From: Aliidiomarina soli
Lineage (GTDB): Bacteria > Pseudomonadota > Gammaproteobacteria > Enterobacterales > Alteromonadaceae
Length of the DNA: 64,000 bases
NCBI RefSeq assembly: GCF_003986975.1
Contig: NZ_PIPO01000003.1
Location: forward strand, 310,001-374,000
Direction of reading: 5' to 3'
A program made the position numbers and the translations under genes. This document shows, in pieces, positions 43,433 through 51,903 of the stretch (its first letter is position 1; the number at the start of each line of letters is the position of its first letter). The notes beneath the pieces are model-generated. The model was not told where the DNA came from and made no database searches. It was given only the letters and a program-made list of their open reading frames with translations.

Positions 43433-44125
43433 ATGTTTGCACGAATAGGGTCGGCCGCACTGCTGACTGTTTCATTGGTATTTTCTGGCGCGTTATGGGC
43501 CTCTGGTGACGACAATGAGCAGACAGCACCTCCTGTAGTGGTTGAAGAGGCATCTGCAAACGAAGAATTGCAAAATGAAGATCTGCAAGAAACGCAGGAG
43601 CAAGATGGGGAAACGGCTGACAGCGCCGACGCCCCGGTCGTGGTAACGGAACCACCAGCGACGCAGCAGAGTTTTGTGGTTTACATTATGCGTCACGCCG
43701 AGAAGGAAGACAGCGAACTTGATCCTGAATTGACCCGCGACGGCTACCGCCGTGCAGATGGTTTAGCGCAAATGCTAAGCCAGGCAGATATCGAAGCTAT
43801 CTACAGCACTTATTACCGACGCAGTGTCAGTACTGCGCTGCCTTTAGCCAGAGCTTTGTCGGTGCCTATTCAGTTTTACAAGGCTGATGCCAGCGAGCAG
43901 CTGCTGCAAAAAATTGAAAACGAGGCGGTTAACGCATTGGTGATCGGCCACAGCAACACAGTGCCGGACCTGTTACAGGGGATGGGTGCCACTGGAGACG
44001 AACTGCCTGAACAAATGAGTGAAGAACAGTACGGTGACCTGTTTCAGCTTTTTATCGATAGTGACAACGAAACACCAGTGCGCACTATTAGCTTGGTAGC
44101 CCCGTTAATTCTGGACGCTCGCTAA
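43433..44125 (+). CDS. Secreted histidine phosphatase, SixA-like
   Basis: A 230-aa protein with signal peptide (IGSAALLTVSLVFSGALWA-SG) and an acidic low-complexity linker. The phosphatase core has YIMRHAEKED (Arg-His-Ala-Glu-Lys phosphohistidine motif), LTRDGYRRADGLAQML, IYSTYYRRSVSTALPLA and VIGHSNTVPDLLQ (second His). The order matches SixA/PhoE-type single-domain phosphatases. Unlike cytoplasmic SixA, it is exported, and its Glu/Asp-rich linker (EEASANEELQNEDLQ) is unusual. Its stop overlaps the stop of the convergent diguanylate cyclase. Substrate unknown. Confidence 0.86.
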   Translation: MFARIGSAALLTVSLVFSGALWASGDDNEQTAPPVVVEEASANEELQNEDLQETQEQDGETADSADAPVVVTEPPATQQSFVVYIMRHAEKEDSELDPELTRDGYRRADGLAQMLSQADIEAIYSTYYRRSVSTALPLARALSVPIQFYKADASEQLLQKIENEAVNALVIGHSNTVPDLLQGMGATGDELPEQMSEEQYGDLFQLFIDSDNETPVRTISLVAPLILDAR

Positions 44126-45054
44126 CTGCTTTCAGCCTGTGCGACTGCCTGATTGCGGCCTTTTTGCTTGGCTTCAATAAGGGCGTCATCAGCCTGGCTG
44201 TATAGGTTTTCGAAGTTATCGGCGGTCGTTGAACTAAAGGCAATGCCGAACGAGCAACGGATGCAGACGTCAAATTTTTTATCAGCCACTTCAATATGAA
44301 GTGGCTTTTTTTGTAGAGCTTTACGAATACGCGCGGTGACATCGAGTGCAGCTTTGCCTGTAGCGCCGCGCAAAAACAAAGCAAATTCGTCACCGCCTAT
44401 GCGCGCCAGCGTGTCTCCCGGGCGGATATGCTGGGAGAAAATCTCAGTCAGTCTGACTAAAGACTGGTCCCCGGTGGGGTGTCCAAAGTCGTCATTGATT
44501 TGCTTGAAATGGTCAATATCTATCAGGATCAGGCAGGCCGGGTCGCGCTGAACCTGTTCAAAATGGTTTTCGATAGCGGTAACGAATGCACGGCGGTTAA
44601 AGACACCGGTGAGTGCATCGGTATTGGCCAGGCGGCGCAATCTGCGCTGTTCCTGAGTGAGATCGTTGGTGCGATCAACCAGGTCGGTAATATCAACCCC
44701 ATGCATAAAGAGATAGCCGGCGGTATCACAGGTTTCGCTGACCATGTACCAGCGTCCGTCAGTGGTGTCGAGCTGGAAACGCCGATGCGGGGCGCTACGT
44801 CGTTTGGTTTGTGCATGTTGCAGCCAGTCGTCGACGCAGTCTGTTTCGATTAGCGGCCCGCGTTGGGCGTTGAAACAGTCACGAATAATCTCAGCAAAGC
44901 TTAGTTTACGCTGGTCGCGGCTGGACAGGTTGAACAGGTTGCGCAAGCGGGCATTGGCGTAAAGTAGCATGTCGTCGGGTGAAAACCAGCCGAACAAATC
45001 GTCACTTCGCTCGAAGTAAACCTGAAGGTGTTCATGAGATGGCAGTTTATGCAT
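44122..45054 (-). CDS. Diguanylate cyclase with PAS sensor
   Basis: A 310-aa cytoplasmic protein. The N-terminal PAS-like domain (LFGWFSPDDMLLYANARLRN, CDTAGYLFMHGVDI) is followed by a GGDEF domain (DALTGVFNRRAF, HFKQINDDFGHPTGD, ARIGGDEFALFLRG). RPGD, five residues before GGDEF, is an intact inhibitory (I) site, so the enzyme should make c-di-GMP with product feedback. ATG at 45054 (MHKLPSHEH) is favoured by GGTGAG upstream; an ATG at 45123 would add 23 residues. The signal is not known. Confidence 0.9.
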   Translation of the reverse strand: MHKLPSHEHLQVYFERSDDLFGWFSPDDMLLYANARLRNLFNLSSRDQRKLSFAEIIRDCFNAQRGPLIETDCVDDWLQHAQTKRRSAPHRRFQLDTTDGRWYMVSETCDTAGYLFMHGVDITDLVDRTNDLTQEQRRLRRLANTDALTGVFNRRAFVTAIENHFEQVQRDPACLILIDIDHFKQINDDFGHPTGDQSLVRLTEIFSQHIRPGDTLARIGGDEFALFLRGATGKAALDVTARIRKALQKKPLHIEVADKKFDVCIRCSFGIAFSSTTADNFENLYSQADDALIEAKQKGRNQAVAQAESS

Positions 45055-45223
45055 GATTTTAATCTCACCAATGTTTGCATTAAGTATACGTAATAATTCG
45101 TGAAGCTGCGGTAAAAAGTTCATTAGCGCGTAAAACTTCTGTAAACCAGGCTGACGGACGCGTCATAAAGACTCAGAATTCTCTTCTATCAGGATCAGGG
45201 TTAATTCATTAGATGAGAGTTGA

Positions 45224-45946
45224 ATGCGCTACCAAATTTATGTCCTTAACCGGGCAGATGAAAAAACACGCTTAGAACATTTTCGTATCCAGGCTGGTCG
45301 ACTACGCCAGTCTTTTGTTCGTATTGAAGCAATGGGTAGTCAGGATGTGCAGGAAAGCGCTGACTACGCCCGCTATGACCAGAATCTCAATACCCAGCAG
45401 TATTATCGCTCAATGACGACCAGTGAAATAGCGACGTACCTGAATCACCGTATGGCCTGGCAACGGATGGTCGATGATGACCTCGACTTCGCTATTGTGC
45501 TGGAAGACGATGTGTTGCTGGCCAATAGCTTTTCCTACCTGCCACGCACCATTGCGCAACTGGAAGAGACTTGGCACGTACTTAAATTAGCGGAACCTTA
45601 TGCACGAGTCAAAAGTAAGGGTATTGAGCGTTGCGGGGCGTCCACTCTGGTTCGCTATCCGCATATCCCGCTAGGAACCAGCGCCTATGTGATTACCCGG
45701 GATGCTGCTGAAACCATGCTTAACTGGAGTGAAAGTTTTTTCCGGCCACTGGATGTGGATTTCCAGTGGGCCTGGCAGCCGGGCCTGAAGGTTCGCGGTA
45801 TCCGGCCTTATCCAGTGCAGATTAGTCACCGCTTAGGCCGTCTTGAAAAACCTGTGGCACTGATGAAAAAGCATCAGGTTCGGCGTCTGGTCGCATTTAA
45901 AGAAGGGCTGAAGTATCGCTGGCAACGGCGGATGCAGGACAACTAG
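45224..45946 (+). CDS. Glycosyltransferase family 25 (LPS/lipooligosaccharide type)
   Basis: A 240-aa protein opening with YQIYVLNRADEKTRLEHF, followed by TTSEIATYLNHRMAWQRMVD and FAIVLEDDVLLANSF, the acidic D-x-D-like motif of GT25. RYPHIPLGTSAYVITRDAAE also fits the family, which adds sugars (often galactose) to lipooligosaccharide cores. It stands alone between a diguanylate cyclase and tesB; the sugar and acceptor are unknown. Confidence 0.88.
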   Translation: MRYQIYVLNRADEKTRLEHFRIQAGRLRQSFVRIEAMGSQDVQESADYARYDQNLNTQQYYRSMTTSEIATYLNHRMAWQRMVDDDLDFAIVLEDDVLLANSFSYLPRTIAQLEETWHVLKLAEPYARVKSKGIERCGASTLVRYPHIPLGTSAYVITRDAAETMLNWSESFFRPLDVDFQWAWQPGLKVRGIRPYPVQISHRLGRLEKPVALMKKHQVRRLVAFKEGLKYRWQRRMQDN

Positions 45947-45973
45947 CCATTGGCTTTAACACCTGAACTCAAG

Positions 45974-46002
45974 CAAAAGCCCCGTAGTCGGGGCTTTTTT
46001 GT
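45974..46002 (+). terminator. Bidirectional terminator between GT25 gene and tesB
   Basis: Stem AAAAGCCCCG / CGGGGCTTTT with a TAGT loop; T tracts on both sides suit the convergent genes. Confidence 0.92.
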
Positions 46003-46011
46003 TGGCTCGCG

Positions 46012-46872
46012 TCAGGATCGTTTACGGATAACGCCTTCCTGCATGGTTGATGCAACCAGGGTACCGGCCCGATTGAAAACCTGGCCGCGAACCAGCCCGC
46101 GGGCGTTGGATGCGCTCGGGCTATCAATGGCATAAAGCAACCAGTCATCCATGCGGAAATCACGATGAAACCACATCGCATGATCGATGGTCGCCATCTG
46201 CATTTTTGGTGAGGCGAAGCTTAATCCATGCGGCTGCAACGCAGTCGGAAGAAAGTTGAAATCTGAGGCATAGGCAAGCAGGTACTTGTGAATGCGCAGA
46301 TCATCTGGCATCTCGCCATTTGCCTTGATCCACACGTAGCGCTTCGCTTCTGTTTTCTGTGGGTTGAACGGATTGTAGTCAGTGACAAAACGCATCAGGA
46401 TTGGTTTGTCACTGGTGAATTTAGTCCGCAACGGCTCTGGAATAAGATCGGCGTGGGCACGGTGAACATCAAGGTCAGAGACCAACCCTTCAGGACCCGG
46501 TACATCCGGCATCTCAGCCTGGTGTTCAATGCCGTCTTCTGCACTCTGGAAGGATGCAGTCATATAAAAAATAGGCTTACCGTACTGAATAGCCTGCACT
46601 CGGCGGGTCGAAAAGCTCTTACCGTCGCGAATATTTTCCACATCGTAGACAATTGGTTTATGGGCATCCCCGGGACGTAAAAAATAGCTGTGCAGTGAAT
46701 GGACCTGACGGGATTCTTCCAGCGTTTTCTTTGCCGCACAGAGCGCCTGACCCATCACCTGGCCGCCAAATAGCGCAGCAAAACCTAAGTCCTGGCTCTG
46801 CCCGCGATAAAGGCCTTCCTCAATGGTTTCCAGTTCCAGTAAATTCAGTAAGTCGTTGAGTACCTGGCTCAT
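46012..46872 (-). CDS. tesB: Acyl-CoA thioesterase II (TesB)
   Basis: A 286-aa double-hotdog protein, the length of E. coli TesB (286). [29 protein letters not shown] and [13 protein letters not shown] mark the first hotdog. The second has [20 protein letters not shown] and [18 protein letters not shown], with the Asp of TIDHA equivalent to the E. coli catalytic Asp. It hydrolyses fatty acyl-CoA to free acids. It diverges from acnA with about 220 bp between. Confidence 0.95.
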   Translation of the reverse strand: MSQVLNDLLNLLELETIEEGLYRGQSQDLGFAALFGGQVMGQALCAAKKTLEESRQVHSLHSYFLRPGDAHKPIVYDVENIRDGKSFSTRRVQAIQYGKPIFYMTASFQSAEDGIEHQAEMPDVPGPEGLVSDLDVHRAHADLIPEPLRTKFTSDKPILMRFVTDYNPFNPQKTEAKRYVWIKANGEMPDDLRIHKYLLAYASDFNFLPTALQPHGLSFASPKMQMATIDHAMWFHRDFRMDDWLLYAIDSPSASNARGLVRGQVFNRAGTLVASTMQEGVIRKRS

Positions 46873-46950
46873 TGTGATACGTTTCCTTGTGCACAGTTTG
46901 CGTGAATGAAAGCAGTTTATCAGAACACCTGGTCTGATGTGAGTAGCACT

Positions 46951-46983
46951 GAGAGTATCTATGTAAATTTCCTGAATACTCTC
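46951..46983. repeat. Inverted repeat between tesB and acnA
   Basis: GAGAGTAT (46951-46958) and ATACTCTC (46976-46983), perfect 8-bp arms 17 bp apart. It may be an operator in the shared promoter region; no known regulator matches. Confidence 0.4.
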
Positions 46984-47090
46984 TATTTAGCCTGCAACTA
47001 TTGAGAAAAGCAGGATTTTTTCTATAGTTAAAGAACACTGATGGTCCCGTTGGATCATAAGAACAAGAAGTAATATCTGAGGAGAGGGTT

Positions 47091-49763
47091 ATGGCAAGTC
47101 AAGACAGTCTCGGCACATTGAGTTCGCTCGAGGTAGGGGGAGCCACTTACCATTACTACAGCCTGCCTAAAGCAGCAGAAAAGCTGGGGAATATCAAAAA
47201 ATTACCAGTCTCATTGAAAGTGCTGTTAGAGAATTTATTGCGCTTCGAGGATGGAGACACCGTCACTCGCGATGACTTACAGGCCATGGTTGACTGGCTT
47301 GGCAGCCGTTCCTCGACGCGTGAAATCGCCTACCGTCCTGCGCGGGTACTGATGCAGGACTTTACCGGGGTGCCTGCGGTAGTTGACCTTGCTGCGATGC
47401 GTGATGCAGTGGCCAAAGCGGGGTTAAATGCGGACAAGATAAACCCATTGTCGGCGGTCGATCTGGTGATCGACCACTCGGTTATGGTGGATAAATTTGG
47501 TTCGCCACAATCCTTTGAAGAGAATGTCGAATTTGAAATGGAGCGCAATAAAGAGCGTTACCAGTTTCTTCGCTGGGGGCAGAAAGCCTTTGATAATTTC
47601 CGCGTGGTACCGCCGGGCACTGGTATTTGCCATCAGGTTAACCTTGAGTACCTGGCTAAAGCAGTGTGGACCAAAGAAGAAGATGGCAAGACATTTGCCT
47701 ACCCGGACACCCTGGTTGGAACTGATTCGCATACCACAATGATCAACGGCCTTGGTGTGCTCGGTTGGGGCGTCGGCGGCATTGAAGCTGAAGCCGCCAT
47801 GCTTGGTCAGCCGGTGTCGATGCTGATCCCTGAAGTGGTCGGGTTCCGCCTTAGCGGTAAATTAAGCGAGGGCGTAACAGCGACGGACCTGGTCCTGACT
47901 GTAACCCAGATGCTTCGTGCGCAAGGGGTGGTAGGCAAGTTCGTTGAATTTTACGGTCCGGGTTTAGCAGATTTACCACTCGCTGACCGCGCCACCATCG
48001 CCAATATGGCACCTGAATATGGCGCTACCTGTGGTTTCTTCCCGGTCGATGAGGAAACCCTGACCTACATGCGCCTGACCGGTCGTGAGGAAGAGCAGAT
48101 TGATCTGGTTAAAGCCTACTCACAAGCGCAGGGCACCTGGCGGGACGATTCGGTAGAGCCAGAATTTACCGAAACCCTGGAATTGAATATGGCCGATGTC
48201 GAGCCGTCGTTGGCGGGGCCGAAGCGTCCGCAGGACCGTGTTTCGCTAAGCGGCCTCAACGATGCGTTTGAATTGCTGATGGAGTCGTCCGGGGTCAGTA
48301 CCTCAGATGAAACCAAGGTGCCGATTGAAGGCAGCGACCAGACGTTAACCCATGGTGACGTCGTGATTGCTGCGATAACCTCCTGTACCAATACTTCAAA
48401 CCCCAGTGTGATGATGGCCGCAGGACTGGTCGCGAAGAAAGCCCTGGAAAAAGGCTTGCAGAGCAAGCCCTGGGTGAAAACATCGTTGGCACCTGGCTCT
48501 AAAGTGGTGACTGATTACCTTGAGGCAGCAGGTTTGGACCAGTACCTGGATGAACTCGGTTTCGACCTGGTTGGCTACGGTTGTACCACCTGTATTGGTA
48601 ACTCAGGCCCGTTACCGGATGAAATCAGTAAGGCGGTTGATGAGGGCGATTTGATCGTGTCGTCGGTGTTGTCAGGTAACCGTAACTTTGAAGGCCGTAT
48701 TCACCCGCAAGTTAAGGCCAACTGGCTGGCGTCACCACCGCTGGTGGTGGCATACGCGCTGGCTGGGTCGACGCGTCTTGATTTGAGTAAAGATCCACTG
48801 GGTGAAGATAAAGACGGCAATCCAGTCTATCTGAAAGATGTCTGGCCAACCGAGGCGGAAATTGCCGAGCAGGTGAAACTGGTCGCCAGTGATATGTTCC
48901 GTAAAGAATATGGTGCTACGTTATTTGAAGGGGATGAACACTGGCAGAGCCTGAATATCCCGGATAGCCTTACCTACGAGTGGCAGGATGACTCAACTTA
49001 TGTCGCCAACCCACCATTCTTCGAAGGCATCGACAAGCCACTCAAGGCGCAGGAGGATGTAACAGACGCCTATGTGCTGGCACGTTTTGGCGACTCGATC
49101 ACCACCGACCATATTTCACCGGCCGGCGCCATCAAACCAAGTGCTCCGGCAGGCGAATACCTGCAGAGCAAAGGGGTTGCGATTAAAGACTTCAACTCCT
49201 ACGGGTCGCGTCGCGGCAATCACGAAGTGATGATGCGCGGTACTTTCGCCAATATCCGGATTCGAAACCTGATGGTCGAAGGCAGTGAAGGTGGGGTTAC
49301 ACGTCATGTGCCCAGTGGTGATGAAATGTCAATCTATGACGCGGCTATGCGCTATCAGGAAGAGAAAACACCGCTGGTGATCTTAGCGGGTAAAGAGTAC
49401 GGCACCGGCTCCAGCCGCGACTGGGCAGCGAAAGGTACGCGCTTACTTGGCGTGCGAGCTGTAATTGCACGAAGCTTCGAACGTATTCACCGCTCAAACC
49501 TGGTGGGTATGGGCGTACTGCCGCTGCAATTTAAGGATGGCGAAAGTGCAGATAGCCTTGGCTTAACCGGCGAAGAGAAAATTTCGCTGAGCGGTACCCG
49601 CGACATTAAAGCAGGTCAAAGCGTGCAGGCAACTGCCAAGCGCAGCAATGGTGAAGAGGTTTCTTTTGAACTGCTTTGTCGCATAGATACTGCCAACGAA
49701 GTTGAGTACTACAAGAACGGTGGTATTTTGCACTATGTGTTGCGTCAGCTAATCGCAGCGTAA
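47091..49763 (+). CDS. acnA: Aconitate hydratase A
   Basis: An 890-aa protein, the same size as E. coli AcnA (891). Substrate and 4Fe-4S motifs include TDSHTTMINGLGVLGWGVGG, SCTNTSNPSVM (first cluster Cys), GYGCTTCIGNSGPL (two more cluster Cys) and the swivel-domain KEYGTGSSRDWAAKGT. It converts citrate to isocitrate in the TCA cycle and belongs to the stress-stable AcnA/IRP type. GAGGAGAGG precedes the ATG. A strong terminator follows. Confidence 0.97.
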   Translation: MASQDSLGTLSSLEVGGATYHYYSLPKAAEKLGNIKKLPVSLKVLLENLLRFEDGDTVTRDDLQAMVDWLGSRSSTREIAYRPARVLMQDFTGVPAVVDLAAMRDAVAKAGLNADKINPLSAVDLVIDHSVMVDKFGSPQSFEENVEFEMERNKERYQFLRWGQKAFDNFRVVPPGTGICHQVNLEYLAKAVWTKEEDGKTFAYPDTLVGTDSHTTMINGLGVLGWGVGGIEAEAAMLGQPVSMLIPEVVGFRLSGKLSEGVTATDLVLTVTQMLRAQGVVGKFVEFYGPGLADLPLADRATIANMAPEYGATCGFFPVDEETLTYMRLTGREEEQIDLVKAYSQAQGTWRDDSVEPEFTETLELNMADVEPSLAGPKRPQDRVSLSGLNDAFELLMESSGVSTSDETKVPIEGSDQTLTHGDVVIAAITSCTNTSNPSVMMAAGLVAKKALEKGLQSKPWVKTSLAPGSKVVTDYLEAAGLDQYLDELGFDLVGYGCTTCIGNSGPLPDEISKAVDEGDLIVSSVLSGNRNFEGRIHPQVKANWLASPPLVVAYALAGSTRLDLSKDPLGEDKDGNPVYLKDVWPTEAEIAEQVKLVASDMFRKEYGATLFEGDEHWQSLNIPDSLTYEWQDDSTYVANPPFFEGIDKPLKAQEDVTDAYVLARFGDSITTDHISPAGAIKPSAPAGEYLQSKGVAIKDFNSYGSRRGNHEVMMRGTFANIRIRNLMVEGSEGGVTRHVPSGDEMSIYDAAMRYQEEKTPLVILAGKEYGTGSSRDWAAKGTRLLGVRAVIARSFERIHRSNLVGMGVLPLQFKDGESADSLGLTGEEKISLSGTRDIKAGQSVQATAKRSNGEEVSFELLCRIDTANEVEYYKNGGILHYVLRQLIAA

Positions 49764-49776
49764 ACTTAAACGAACA

Positions 49777-49810
49777 GCAAGGCAGGCTTCGACCTGCCTT
49801 GCGTCGTTTT
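49777..49810 (+). terminator. Terminator after acnA
   Basis: 10-bp perfect stem 49777-49786 with 49793-49802, loop CTTCGA, then GTCGTTTTC. Confidence 0.82.
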
Positions 49811-49883
49811 CAGGCTGCACGATTTGTTGAACAAATGTAACCAGCTTGATAGCCTGAAGGCTTTTATTCGCGAGCGGTATGCC

Positions 49884-50363
49884 ATGCAAAAACTGCTAAT
49901 TGGAATCCTCGTCGTGATGAGCACTCTGGGCTCAGGCCTTCTGCTATCCGGCACCGCGTTTGCTGACACGGCCCAACCCGGGTTAACATTGCAGGGACCG
50001 GATAAGGTTCGCGAGGGGTACTTTCAACTCCGTGTAGATGGCGTTGCTGAAGAGGATAGCTTTGTTATTGAGCTTGCTTCCTCGGAGCAGTTTGCAACGG
50101 TCGAAAACACCTTTTCTCCCTTAGGCGCCTTTCGCCAGCTATCTCTTAGCGGTTTCGATGATGGTCGTTATTACTTCCGTGCCGTCCACTCCGGGACGGG
50201 CGAATACAGCAATATTCACCAACTGGATGTGGTTCATTACCCACTGTGGCAGGCATTAAGTCTGTTTACCCTTGGTGCACTGCTCTTTATCAGCCTGCTT
50301 GTGACCATGCTGATATTGACCCGCCGATCCGCTCGCAATCACAAGGAACCTAGTCATGGATGA
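49884..50363 (+). CDS. Periplasm-facing membrane protein, unknown (first gene of symporter operon)
   Basis: A 159-aa protein with a signal peptide (LLIGILVVMSTLGSGLLLSG, cleavage near AFADT). A single beta-rich domain follows (TLQGPDKVREGYFQLRVDGV ... DGRYYFRAVHSGTGEYSNIH), resembling a fibronectin-type fold. A C-terminal membrane helix (LWQALSLFTLGALLFISLLV) comes next, with a basic RRSARNHKEP cytoplasmic tail. The ATG at 49884 is behind GAGCGG. Its 3' end overlaps the symporter start by 8 bp, so the two are translationally coupled. The role may be a symporter-associated periplasmic domain; not recognised as a named family. Confidence 0.75.
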   Translation: MQKLLIGILVVMSTLGSGLLLSGTAFADTAQPGLTLQGPDKVREGYFQLRVDGVAEEDSFVIELASSEQFATVENTFSPLGAFRQLSLSGFDDGRYYFRAVHSGTGEYSNIHQLDVVHYPLWQALSLFTLGALLFISLLVTMLILTRRSARNHKEPSHG

Positions 50364-51783
50364 ATTTGCCCTCGATGCCCGGGTCGGGTTTGCCATCATT
50401 GTCGTGTTCGGACTAGCCTGGATAACCTTTGGCTGGTTTCTCGGGCGTAAGACCACCACCCATGAAGAGTTTGCTTTGGCGGGACGTAATGTTGGGTTCG
50501 CATTTGCCTCCGCTACGGCGATGGCAACCTGGGTTACCAGCAACACCACTCTGGTTGCGCCGGAACTGACGTTCCAGTTCGGTTTGTGGGGTATGGTGGG
50601 GTATTCGTTTGCCGCCCTCGGACTTATTTTGTTTGCGCCGATTTCAGCGCGGATTAAAACCTTGCTGCCAAATGGATACACCAGTGGGGATTTTATCCGT
50701 TTGCGCTTTGGTTTTACCGCCTGGTGTTTGTTCATGGTTATCTCGTTTGTCTATGCGCTGGGTTGGTTAGTCAGCCTGGGAATGGCCGGAGGGATCCTGC
50801 TACAGGCGCTGAGCGGCCTTGATTATCACATCGGAATGTCGGCGATTTTGTTTATCTGCGTACTCTACACCCTGTTTGGCGGGTTACGCGCTGTGATTGC
50901 CACCGACTTTATTCAGGCACTGATTATTATCACCGGTGTGGTTCTGGTCGCGGTGTTATTGCTGACCAATGTCGGCATGCCTGAGATCCACCAGAACCTT
51001 GCTGACCATCATCCGCGGCTGCTCGACCTGCTATTCCCGGCCGCCATTATGTTTTTATTTAATAATATCTTTTTTGGGTTAGGGGAGATCTTTCATTCCA
51101 ACGTGTGGTGGTCAAGAGCCCTCGCGTTTAAACAGAAAGTTGCGTTCAGAGCCTTTTTAACCGGTGGCCTGTTATGGCTCCCTATCCCGATTGTGACTGG
51201 TTTCGTCGCTTTGGCGGCACCGCAATTGGGGATTTTCCCCGCCAGTCCGGATATGGTCGGGCCGACGGTGGCTGCCGCGGTACTTGGCACCGCTGGTGCC
51301 GTGGTGGTTTTTATTGTGGTTTTTTCGGCGCTGGCATCGAGCCTGGATTCACTGCTTGCTGCGACCTCAGATCTGCTAACCCGCGATATTTATCACAAGC
51401 ACCTTAACCGAAAAGCCAACGACAAAACCTTGTTTCGTGCCAATCGCATCGCCATTGCTGGACTCGGCGTCGCCACCTGGATTCTGTGTTTGCCCCAAAT
51501 TACCACGCTGGCCGCGTTGTTGAATTTCACTGGTGCCTTTGTCGCCAGCACGATCTGGCCCATAGTGGTCGGTCTGTATCAGCCACGGCTGGAGGGCAAA
51601 TACGCGGCCGGGGCAATGGCGGCAGGCACGCTATGCGGCCTGGCTGGTTACTTTTTGATTGGTTTTTACGTCGCCGCGCTGATTGCATGTCTGGTCTCAG
51701 CGGTGATAACAGCGGTTGGCGTCTATATGAGTAAACAACATTTTGACTGGGATCTGTTAAATGAGAAGGAGCACACAGAATGA
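50356..51783 (+). CDS. Sodium:solute symporter family transporter
   Basis: A 475-aa inner-membrane protein with about 13 helices of the SSS (LeuT-fold) type. ARNVGFAFASATAMATWVTS-like helix 1 region (GRNVGFAFASATAMATWVTS) and GLFGGLRAVIATDFIQALII (LYTLFGGLRAVIATDFIQAL) are typical. FSALASSLDSLLAATSDLLT in helix 8 carries the Na2-site Ser residues. Substrates of this family are diverse (sugars, amino acids, urea, acetate) and cannot be told here. The downstream genes (carbamoyltransferase, asparagine synthetase) suggest a nitrogenous solute. Its stop overlaps the next microprotein start by 4 bp. Confidence 0.92.
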   Translation: MDEFALDARVGFAIIVVFGLAWITFGWFLGRKTTTHEEFALAGRNVGFAFASATAMATWVTSNTTLVAPELTFQFGLWGMVGYSFAALGLILFAPISARIKTLLPNGYTSGDFIRLRFGFTAWCLFMVISFVYALGWLVSLGMAGGILLQALSGLDYHIGMSAILFICVLYTLFGGLRAVIATDFIQALIIITGVVLVAVLLLTNVGMPEIHQNLADHHPRLLDLLFPAAIMFLFNNIFFGLGEIFHSNVWWSRALAFKQKVAFRAFLTGGLLWLPIPIVTGFVALAAPQLGIFPASPDMVGPTVAAAVLGTAGAVVVFIVVFSALASSLDSLLAATSDLLTRDIYHKHLNRKANDKTLFRANRIAIAGLGVATWILCLPQITTLAALLNFTGAFVASTIWPIVVGLYQPRLEGKYAAGAMAAGTLCGLAGYFLIGFYVAALIACLVSAVITAVGVYMSKQHFDWDLLNEKEHTE

Positions 51784-51899
51784 TCTCCTTAACGGCATTA
51801 ACCCTGATGGTATGGGCAGCAACCATTGCAGGTGCTTTAGTACCTGTGGTGCTGCTGGCGCTATTTTTTATTGACTACAAAGCAAAGACGATCTGGTGA
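51780..51899 (+). CDS. 39-aa single-helix membrane microprotein
   Basis: Starts at ATG 51780, overlapping the symporter stop as ATGA, with AAGGAG (51766-51771) eight bases upstream. The product begins MISLTALTLMVWAATIAGAL, continues VPVVLLALFFIDYKAKTIW and is one membrane helix with a short basic tail. It ends four bases before the carbamoyltransferase start. Small accessory proteins of this kind accompany some SSS symporters (short DUFs and 'symporter small accessory proteins'), which fits this position. It is below usual ORF-size cutoffs. Confidence 0.78.
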   Translation: MISLTALTLMVWAATIAGALVPVVLLALFFIDYKAKTIW

Positions 51900-51903
51900 C
51901 TAT

